From: Marchantia polymorpha subsp. ruderalis
Lineage: Eukaryota > Streptophyta > Marchantiopsida > Marchantiales > Marchantiaceae
DNA length: 64,000 nt
Assembly (NCBI GenBank): GCA_037833965.1
Contig: AP031358.1
Span: 14,392,001-14,456,000, forward strand
Direction: 5' to 3'
The notes under the pieces were generated by a model that saw only the letters and a program-made list of their open reading frames with translations, was not told the origin of the DNA and did no database searches. Positions 1 to 7,242 of this stretch are shown piece after piece. Position numbers and translations under genes: made by a program. Position 1 is the first letter of the stretch, and every line of letters starts with the position of its first letter.

Positions 1-204
1 CGCGCAAGGCGGAAAACTCGCCTTCGGCGCTACGCCCCCATGTCCGGAGGGTGACACGCTCGCGGAGTTCAAATCCGCCAATTCGAGCGTGAGAGTTTAA
101 TCGACGACGGCGGAGCGTGAAGCCGCGCGTGAGAGCGAAGACCGTTCCAGCGTACAGCCGGCGCGGCCATCAAGTGAGACGTTCTTCACGACCAAGAGCC
201 GACC

Positions 205-3200
205 ATGACCTTCGACCGGGCGGCGGAGAACGTCCCATTCTTGAATTCGCGATTCCAATCTCTTGTGCGCGCTGCGCGCATCCATCTCCTGGCTGCGGAA
301 CATTCTCGACGTCGTCACACAGGAGATTTCTTGTTGATTGAGGGAGAAGTGAGTGCGCGTGATTTGGAATTGAGAGCGATTAGAGTTTGCCGAGAGAGAA
401 AGAAACGCGGACAGTGCGGAAGCAGAATGAGCGGGCGAGCGAACCCCAGGAACGCAATGACGAGACCGAGCAGATTGCGGATGGTGCCACTTCGCCTGCC
501 GCAGAACGGGCTGCGCGCTTTCGAAGAGCGCTTAATAGCAAGAAAGCTCGATTTCTTGCTATGGGGATGGAATTACATCTGCGCGAATATGGTGCGCGAG
601 TGGCTAGAGCCACAGGGACCACCCTCGCGCGGATTGCGTCCGCATGTTGACCGGTGGACAGTCCAAGATTGGGCGCAGGCGTTGGGAAGATGTGCTGGCA
701 TGCCAGGACATCTCCTTTTCGACAGCGAGAGCATCAAGGTGACCAAGCAAGAAGAGGCGCAATTTGTGGAGCTGTTCAAGACCCGGAGGTCTACCAAGAA
801 TGGGTACAGGACCCGTGATTACAAAGATCGATTTCGCCGGACTTTGTCCGCGGCGCTGATGCAATTACTGCAGCCGCACCGCGCCTGCTACATCACATTG
901 TGGCAGGTCTCTTTTGTGGAGTGCGTCATCGAGGGAACTCCCATTCACTGGGCGAGCATCCTGCACAGGGTGATGCGACAGCACGCGTTTGAGGAGAAGG
1001 GGGGAACTCTAAACCATCTTTCTCCTTTCCTCATCAATTTTTATCGACAGCGGAATTGTTTGACAGCGGCGGAGCTTGAACATTTTCCGCCATTGTCCAT
1101 CGACCATCCCGGGAAGTATGTGCGGGAGAACGAGGTCGACACTGATGCGGAGGAGTCACCGACTTCTACCCCATCAAGACGGAGGGATGAAGGGAGACAC
1201 ACTCCTGCAGCGCGAGTGCCGCGGAAGCGGCGATGGAGGGAAGAGTCCGAAGAGGAGCAGCATCAAGAACCCTCTGCTCCCATTCGACCGCGGCCGCTGT
1301 GCGAGCCATACAGCCGGCCGAAGCAGAAGGCACGCAGGCTGGTGTTACCAGCTGATAGTGCAGACACGGCGACGATTGCGACGGAGATAGGAAGTGCGTC
1401 GCCAGAGAGGCGAGAGGAAGCGCGGACGACCGCAGGAGCAGCGGGCCACGCTGCAACCTCGTCGGGAGAGAGGCCGCCTACGGGCCAAGGGCCTCCGGAG
1501 TTACCACGTGCGATGCGGACAGAGGTTCCGTTTGCGCACAGGCGAACCTCCGCGGACGGACGAGCCTCCGCGGACCGGCGAACACAAGTGGACGTGGATC
1601 TACGCTTACGCGTGGGAAGGAGCAGTCCGCCTGTGCACAGAACACCTCCGCACGTGCCGCCTGTGCACAGGCAAGAATCGCCCCCGTTCCAACGTAGGAA
1701 GGGGAAGGAGCCGGCGGAAGAACCGCTTACGAGACACCGGCCCTCGGGGCCAGACCCACCGGCGCACCACGCGCCGCAATTCGCGCCTTCGGCGCCAGGG
1801 CCTTCGAGCCGAGGGGACACGAGCAGAGAGCGTGCGGAGGCCGCACCATCGGCGGGAAGTCCGCCGATGGATGCGCCTTCGGCAGTAGGGCCTATAGGCC
1901 AAGGAACATCGGGCGTGCGGCCCCCGGCCATGTCGCCTTCGGCGATAGATGTCCGCGGCGCTACGCCTGCGACGGACAAGGCGCCGGCAAATGCGCCTGC
2001 GCACGGGCCGGGCACAGCCCCCACGGACCGATCAAGGGAGCAGCAGACGGAGGAGCGGAGTGACTGTCCGCAGGACGACATCTCGATGCGCGATGCGCAA
2101 TCCAATCCCGCGCAGCCACCCTCCGCTCGATCGCCTTCGGCGACGGACGACGGCGACAGAGAGAATGCGGTGGGCAATCAACCAGCGAGCGACGGGGATG
2201 CCGCTCGGATACATTCGCCTTCCGCCTTAGACATTTTGGCGACGAGCAGCGAGGCCGCAGCCGTGCCTTCGCAGGCAGCACACGTCGAGGACGTGCAGCC
2301 CCACTCGGGGCAGTCGCCGACGCATTCAATGGCGACTGAAATTCTCCACTCGGATGATGACGACGGGGGCTCCACGGAAGAAATGTCAGGAGCAGAAGAC
2401 ACCGAGGAGGAGGAGGAGGAAATTGTTGGAGCGCCGGCGGCGGCGCTCTCTGAGCAGGTGATTCCGTTGCTGCGGTACTTGGATCGCAAGGTCGATAAAT
2501 ACGCCGACCCACTCCAGCCGGGATCTTACATCGAGTTAGTGCGCAGGCGGACTCGCACTAAAGTCCACACCAGCAAGCTATTAGCTAGAGTGGACCAGGA
2601 GTTGAGGGACTTGAAGGAGAAGCATGAGTGCTTGTGGGGACAGTACAAGCTTAATCAGAAATTCTACAAGCACTCCGAGAAGATGAAGGATGAGAAACTG
2701 GGCGAGCTCACCAAGGAGCAGGTGAAGGTCAAGGAAGCACTCGATTCTGAGCAGGTCCAAAATCGGATTTTGTCAGAGGAGCTCGTGCGACAGACGCGGT
2801 TGTTGGAGCAATGTCAGCTCGCACGGCAGGCGGATGAAGAATTAATCCGCAGTTTGCAGTCAGAGTGTGGCGAATTGAGAGCGCAACGTGCTGAAGCCGA
2901 ATCGCAATTAGTGACGATTGAAGAGGATCGCAGGAAGGAGGCGGATCGCACGAAGGTGGAGACGGCGAGGCGAGTCGCCCACTGTCTCAAGGGCTACGCC
3001 CACTGGGAAGTGAAGGCGCAGGAGAAACTCACACTGCGTGAGTTTGAATTGCGCGCAGCCGGGTTGTTGTCAGGCGACAGTAGGAGTCGGCGGAAGGTAG
3101 CGAAGAAGCTCGAGGCCTTTCTGTCGAAGGCACAGGATACCATGTCCGCCCTCGAGGGGGAGGTATCCGCGGCGTTGCAGCGGTTGGGACTGCGTAGTCG

Positions 3201-3309
3201 AGCGGAAGAGTGGCAGGGTAGGGAGTTAGTGCGCGGCAGTCGGCCGCGCAGGAGACGTAGTACAGGTTCCGCGGAGTGTAGTGTAGCGTGGTTCCGTGCA
3301 GGCGTGTAG
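205..3309 (+). CDS. U3-encoded ORF of the LTR, 1034 aa, function unknown (copy 1)
   Basis: Unrecognised protein encoded inside the LTR, upstream of the LTR TATA box. Visible architecture: an N-terminal globular-looking domain (about residues 85-330) with landmarks LLWGWNY, LFDSES, KNGY-TRDYKD, WQVSFVE, PIHW and NHLSPFLINFYR; a long Pro/Ser/Arg-rich low-complexity linker (about 340-705); an acidic stretch (about 713-740) with DDDD and EEEEEE; a heptad-rich, charged segment likely to be coiled coil (about 795-945); and an Arg-rich tail. The ATG is supported because the same context (CCGACCATGAC) starts the ORF in every related LTR, including the diverged one at 58724. Copy 1 has Asn and Ser (codons at 1129 and 2773) where copies 2 and 3 have Tyr and Leu. 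The N-terminal domain loosely recalls domains of plant transposon-associated proteins, but I cannot assign it. No retroviral env features (signal peptide, membrane span) are seen. Confidence 0.8.
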   Translation: MTFDRAAENVPFLNSRFQSLVRAARIHLLAAEHSRRRHTGDFLLIEGEVSARDLELRAIRVCRERKKRGQCGSRMSGRANPRNAMTRPSRLRMVPLRLPQNGLRAFEERLIARKLDFLLWGWNYICANMVREWLEPQGPPSRGLRPHVDRWTVQDWAQALGRCAGMPGHLLFDSESIKVTKQEEAQFVELFKTRRSTKNGYRTRDYKDRFRRTLSAALMQLLQPHRACYITLWQVSFVECVIEGTPIHWASILHRVMRQHAFEEKGGTLNHLSPFLINFYRQRNCLTAAELEHFPPLSIDHPGKYVRENEVDTDAEESPTSTPSRRRDEGRHTPAARVPRKRRWREESEEEQHQEPSAPIRPRPLCEPYSRPKQKARRLVLPADSADTATIATEIGSASPERREEARTTAGAAGHAATSSGERPPTGQGPPELPRAMRTEVPFAHRRTSADGRASADRRTQVDVDLRLRVGRSSPPVHRTPPHVPPVHRQESPPFQRRKGKEPAEEPLTRHRPSGPDPPAHHAPQFAPSAPGPSSRGDTSRERAEAAPSAGSPPMDAPSAVGPIGQGTSGVRPPAMSPSAIDVRGATPATDKAPANAPAHGPGTAPTDRSREQQTEERSDCPQDDISMRDAQSNPAQPPSARSPSATDDGDRENAVGNQPASDGDAARIHSPSALDILATSSEAAAVPSQAAHVEDVQPHSGQSPTHSMATEILHSDDDDGGSTEEMSGAEDTEEEEEEIVGAPAAALSEQVIPLLRYLDRKVDKYADPLQPGSYIELVRRRTRTKVHTSKLLARVDQELRDLKEKHECLWGQYKLNQKFYKHSEKMKDEKLGELTKEQVKVKEALDSEQVQNRILSEELVRQTRLLEQCQLARQADEELIRSLQSECGELRAQRAEAESQLVTIEEDRRKEADRTKVETARRVAHCLKGYAHWEVKAQEKLTLREFELRAAGLLSGDSRSRRKVAKKLEAFLSKAQDTMSALEGEVSAALQRLGLRSRAEEWQGRELVRGSRPRRRRSTGSAECSVAWFRAGV

Positions 3310-3345
3310 CGTAGTGCAGTGTAGTGTTAGGTAGGACTTAGAAGG

Positions 3346-3374
3346 TATAAAATAGTTCCAGGCGTTTTGCCTGG
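3346..3374 (+). promoter_or_regulatory. LTR promoter: TATA box and start-site hairpin (LTR 1)
   Basis: TATAAAAT at 3346-3353 lies just after the U3 ORF stop. A small inverted repeat, CCAGGC (3358-3363) and GCCTGG (3369-3374), sits where transcription should start. This places the U3/R boundary near 3375-3380, the 1034-codon ORF in U3, and about 940 nt of R-U5 before the LTR end. The start site is inferred. Confidence 0.65.
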
Positions 3375-3756
3375 GGTTCTTTCCCATCAGAAGTGCAGAT
3401 CAGGAACCCATTTCCTTTGCGTGTTTGTGTCCTTGAGTTCTGTCACCACGCACGAGGAGTTACAACTTAGCGTTCCGCATTTTGTAGCTGAAGGCCTTCG
3501 GCCGAATGTTCAGAGCTAGTACATTGGTTAGAGACTTGAGTAGTTCGGATCTGCACCTGCGGGTGACTGCCGATGCTCAGAGCCAGTGACTAGTTAGATA
3601 CTTGAACAGTTTCGCCCCTACACCTTCGAGTGTTTCTTTCTGATTGTACTCCTTGGGATTTTTCCCCTGAATGCCAAAGTGAAGTTTTGCTACTTCGTGT
3701 AAGCCTTGGTTGTAAATTCAGGTTACGCTGCAGCAGGTGCCTTGAGGGCAACCCCT

Positions 3757-4221
3757 GTAGTATTTCTGGGAATGACAAGTGCCTGAGAATTCAAACTCTT
3801 CAATAGACTGTTGTTGTGTTACTGGAATGTTTCACAGTGAGTCCTTCAGTGCGGACCTGTGTTCTCTGCGCGTTTTGTGAGTTGAGAGTGTTGTTCACCG
3901 CGTCTGAGTGACTTCGATCCGAAGTAGGTAGTCCAAACCGGGTTTCCTACACTAGCAGCAAGCTAGTGGAAGCGTTGTAAAAGCCGGAGTTGGAAGTCAC
4001 TGCCCGCAGCTTTGCCGAGTGTGCTCGTGAGAGACTTTCCCCCTGAAATCTTGAAGTAGAGGTCCTAACGGATCTCTGGGTTGTGTTTCTGTAGTTTCAG
4101 GTGTGTGTGTGTGTGTGTGATACGCTGCACTGTGCAACCTCCGAGTGCGCTCCGAGTGGACACTTGCAGTATTTCTGGGAGTGACAGTTGCCTGAGAATT
4201 CAAACTCCTCAATAGTCTGTT
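3757..4221 (+). repeat. Diverged direct duplication inside R/U5, with (GT)n
   Basis: A block of about 55 bp (TATTTCTGGGAATGAC to CAATAGACTGTT, 3757-3812) recurs diverged at 4168-4221. Similarity is patchier upstream of both copies (TTTCCCCTGAA and ACGCTGCA words), so the ancestral duplication was probably about 410 bp. The second copy contains a GT microsatellite (4101-4119). The same structure recurs in the other LTRs. Confidence 0.6.
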
Positions 4222-4340
4222 AAAACGTGACACTTTGTACCCTGTGTGTTCCTCTGTCCCTGTGGGTTCGACCTTTCTACCACTATATTGCAGTTTTAGC
4301 CTTTAGTGGGTTATTACATAAGAAGCCGACAACTTCTTTT

Positions 4341-4358
4341 TGGCGCCGCTGCCGGGGA
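4341..4358 (+). other. Primer binding site, tRNA-Asp type (copy 1)
   Basis: TGGCGCCGCTGCCGGGGA is complementary to the 3' end of plant tRNA-Asp(GUC) including CCA, with one mismatch at the ninth base (C where T is expected). It begins 22 nt after the LTR end at 4318, an unusually long gap. Confidence 0.85.
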
Positions 4359-4404
4359 CAGTTGCGTCAACACCGGGGTTTTTACGAGCAGCCATGCTCG
4401 GTGA

Positions 4405-7236
4405 ATGTCGACTGGGGCTGGCGGGAGCAACCTAAGTGCTAGAGCTGTCCGCAAGTTCCGACGAGATTCCGAGAAGGCCGTGGAAGAGACACGGCGTCAA
4501 AACAAGAAAACACCAAAAAGAGTACCTAAGCCTAGTTCGGCCGACATCCTTGGGGAACCTACCCCCGACGACTCGGAACCAAACTTGGTGCTTACAGTTC
4601 TACTAGATATTCCTTGCACGGACCCGCCTAGTGAAGTAGAACCGACCGCCCGAGAACCGTCGACAGACACACCGATGGCGGACGGGCAAGCCAATGTGCG
4701 GCTACCTCAGCCGATTACTAAACATTCCTACCCGAAGTACAAAGGGAGTGGGGATGACGACGATGCAGATTCATACATCAAGTTATTCGAGTCGATGTCT
4801 ATTGCCAATCGCGAGATCGCAGACGACGACCGACTAAGGATCTTTCCAAGCCTTCTGCGGAAGAAAGCGAGGAGTTGGTATAATCACGAGAGCATCGATC
4901 CGGCTGGGTTGACAACATGGGCCCAGCTGAAGGAGAAGTTCCTTCGCCGCTTTCGCGAGCTCGGCTACGACAGCCGGGTTTTGACAAAGTTACGTAATTT
5001 GCAGCGAGAGAAGAAGGAGAGTCTGCGTGACTACACTGAGAGATTTCTAGACCTCCTTGACAGAATACCGAAAACAGGACCAGGGTCCCCTTTCTCGGTA
5101 CAACAAGCTGTGGATTGGTACGTGACGGGTTTAACTCGGGAGATGGAGACTTTTTGCCGACGCAGCAAGTGCGACACTATTGAGGATGTGATTGCGTCGG
5201 CAGAAGCCTTCGAAACTTCCACTCTCAACCGAAGAGGGAGAGAGAGGCGGGAGTCGAAGGAGCGAAAACCGAAGGGAGGGCGGAGACGACGTAGAGGTAC
5301 AACTCCGTCATCGGAGGAATCGTCTTCGGACGAGAACCGTTCTTCATCCGAAGAAGAGGAAACCTCATCGTCGGAGGAGGAGAAGAAGAGGAAGAAGCAT
5401 GGGTCAGCGAAGAAAAAGGGCATCCGACGAGTGACTACGGACAGAGCGCCGGGAGATATAGCTTCGAAGATGGAGACCCTTGTGAAGGACTTCGCCGATC
5501 TCAAGGTTCAAGTGGTAGGCGGGCATGATCGCAGAAAATCACCCGGGAGAGTGCGAGCGAACTTATGGTGTACTACGTGCGGGGCGGTGGGGCATGCAAA
5601 CACCGAGTGCCTTACCACCCGTCCGTCATATCCAGTCAACGCAGTAGAGTGGGCGCAACCGTACTATGGAGAGCACCCTCAGTACTACGGAGAGGCGAGC
5701 GAAGAGACAGCCTACGCCGTCCAGTCGGTTCCTACCCCTCCTGCAGTTTCAGCAATGCAAGTCCCACGATATATTCCGGTGGATCGGGCCACTACGGTAC
5801 CTGTGAGGCGGAGAGCACCTCCAGGGACGTTTGACCCACCGCCACCGCGAGCTTGTTATAATTGCGGGGAAGTTGGGCACTTCTCACCGCAGTGTCCCCA
5901 TCCAAAAAGGCGAAACGATTATGCTCCGACATGTAGTAATTGCAAGAAGGTCGGGCACACTGCGCCAGAGTGTGATCAGCCACCAGTCCCTCGGCCAGTG
6001 GTACGATTTGTGAACACTCCTGCCAAGGAGGACGTGCAAGTTAACCAGGTCGAAGTAGGTTCAGACGGGGATGGCGAAGACGAAGAATGGCCGGCTGAAG
6101 AGGTTATGTGCGCACGGGTCGAAACTCGTAGCTCCAAGAAATCCAAGGAGCAAGAGCGTGACACTCGCAAGCACGAACGGAGAACCGCCGACCGGACGGG
6201 GAAAGGAAAGGAGAAGACATCCAGCAAGTCCGACTCGCGACCTGCTCGGAAGTCTTCGGCTACGCGGGAGGCACCAGCAGTGCGCCCCCAGACGGCAGTC
6301 GAGGACGAGCCAGTGCGCCTACTGAAACGGGACTACGCTCCGGATATCCGCAACGAGGTAACCAACCTGCTGAAGGAAGCGATCCGCACGCAAAAGGACC
6401 CACCGCGGCCAGACTTGACATCCTCCCTTGGGGCGAAGTTGGCAGCCACCGTGGAACCTCGCAGAGCGTCGCCGACCCCGGCGACCCAACGCGCCCACTA
6501 TGACTTGGTTGAAGATCTCGGGAGTCGAAAAGTGAACATCACGTTCAAGCAGCTCTTGGAGGACAATAAGACGTACCGGAGAATGTTGATGCTTTCGCTA
6601 CGGCATCCGCGGAAGCCGCGCGCATCCGCATCCTCTCAAGTATATCAAGTGGAGAGCGAAGACCAAGGGCCACCCGAGATCGATGTGGAAATAGCAGGAT
6701 GTTGTGTACGCAGAGTGCCAATCGACTCTGGATCAGGAGTCAACATAATGACGGAGGATACAGCGAGAGCCTTGGGGTTCAGTCAATACGAACCCTCGAA
6801 GCGTGTGTTGAGATTAGCGGATCAGACGCGGAGAATGCCTGCAGGTATGCTGCGCAATGTCAAGACAACCATCGGGGGTGCAGACTTTCGGTTGACGTAT
6901 ATCATCCTTCAACCGATGATGAAGCAGGGCTATGACGTTCTGCTCGGGCGACCATGGCTATATGGTGCACAAGTCAGATGTGATTGGCGAAGACATCGCC
7001 TTAAGTTTCCTCATCCTTCGGAACCGACCAAAACCATTACGGTGCCCTGGAATAGGGTCAGGCACGAAGGAGAGACCCCATCGACAAGTGCAGGTTACAC
7101 ATCGGGAGAGGACAGTGAGTCGACCGCGCGATCGGATTCCAGTGGTACCGAATCCGATTACTTCGTGGGATTCGTTGCCTGCTGTTCGGTGGAAGAAGAA
7201 GAAGAGACGGAAGCTATTCAGCCGGAAGACGAATAG
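4405..7236 (+). CDS. gag-pro: Gag-protease polyprotein (copy 1), 943 aa, ends at recoding UAG
   Basis: Structural and processing polyprotein of the element, acting in cytoplasmic virus-like particles. A basic Ser-rich N-terminus is followed by a retrotransposon-gag capsid-like domain (about residues 105-275, with RKKARSWY and FLRRF). A Ser/Glu/Lys-rich hinge follows, then three CCHC zinc knuckles (C-X2-C-X4-H-X4-C) beginning at residues 389, 484 and 510. A retropepsin-like aspartic protease lies at about 745-880, with catalytic IDSGSG (Asp 774) and a downstream LLGRPWL strand. The ATG at 4405 is the first good in-frame start after the primer site. Pol follows in the same frame after a single UAG at 7234-7236, so protease is made with Gag rather than only with Pol. 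Thr at codon 6760-6762 is Lys in copy 2. Confidence 0.93.
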   Translation: MSTGAGGSNLSARAVRKFRRDSEKAVEETRRQNKKTPKRVPKPSSADILGEPTPDDSEPNLVLTVLLDIPCTDPPSEVEPTAREPSTDTPMADGQANVRLPQPITKHSYPKYKGSGDDDDADSYIKLFESMSIANREIADDDRLRIFPSLLRKKARSWYNHESIDPAGLTTWAQLKEKFLRRFRELGYDSRVLTKLRNLQREKKESLRDYTERFLDLLDRIPKTGPGSPFSVQQAVDWYVTGLTREMETFCRRSKCDTIEDVIASAEAFETSTLNRRGRERRESKERKPKGGRRRRRGTTPSSEESSSDENRSSSEEEETSSSEEEKKRKKHGSAKKKGIRRVTTDRAPGDIASKMETLVKDFADLKVQVVGGHDRRKSPGRVRANLWCTTCGAVGHANTECLTTRPSYPVNAVEWAQPYYGEHPQYYGEASEETAYAVQSVPTPPAVSAMQVPRYIPVDRATTVPVRRRAPPGTFDPPPPRACYNCGEVGHFSPQCPHPKRRNDYAPTCSNCKKVGHTAPECDQPPVPRPVVRFVNTPAKEDVQVNQVEVGSDGDGEDEEWPAEEVMCARVETRSSKKSKEQERDTRKHERRTADRTGKGKEKTSSKSDSRPARKSSATREAPAVRPQTAVEDEPVRLLKRDYAPDIRNEVTNLLKEAIRTQKDPPRPDLTSSLGAKLAATVEPRRASPTPATQRAHYDLVEDLGSRKVNITFKQLLEDNKTYRRMLMLSLRHPRKPRASASSQVYQVESEDQGPPEIDVEIAGCCVRRVPIDSGSGVNIMTEDTARALGFSQYEPSKRVLRLADQTRRMPAGMLRNVKTTIGGADFRLTYIILQPMMKQGYDVLLGRPWLYGAQVRCDWRRHRLKFPHPSEPTKTITVPWNRVRHEGETPSTSAGYTSGEDSESTARSDSSGTESDYFVGFVACCSVEEEEETEAIQPEDE

Positions 7237-7242
7237 CAATTA
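7234..7242 (+). promoter_or_regulatory. UAG-CAA-UUA stop-codon readthrough site between gag-pro and pol (copy 1)
   Basis: Gag-pro ends GAA-TAG and the same frame continues CAA-TTA-ACT into pol with no other stop. UAG followed by CAA-UUA matches the CARYYA context known to cause leaky termination in tobacco mosaic virus and relatives. No frameshift is needed. Function is inferred from context and from preservation in both copies. Confidence 0.75.

Larger units (their letters stand above)
1..4318 (+). repeat. LTR 1 of the array (5' truncated by window edge)
   Basis: Matches LTR 2 from 11156 to 15473; by comparison about 1040 bp of its 5' end lie left of the window. It contains the U3 ORF (205-3309), TATA box (3346), R/U5 leader and the terminal GGTTATTACA. 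Four substitutions versus LTR 2 were noticed: 1129, 2760, 2774 and 4136. Confidence 0.95.

Noticed and set aside
4264..4300. tRNA-like A-box/B-box resemblance at the LTR 3' end (GGGTTCGACC and, inverted, TATAGTGGTA)
   Set aside because: The spacing and the two orientations do not make a tRNA or a pol III promoter. Similar CTGTGGGTTCGACC words are, as I recall, common at the U5 end of plant OTA elements.
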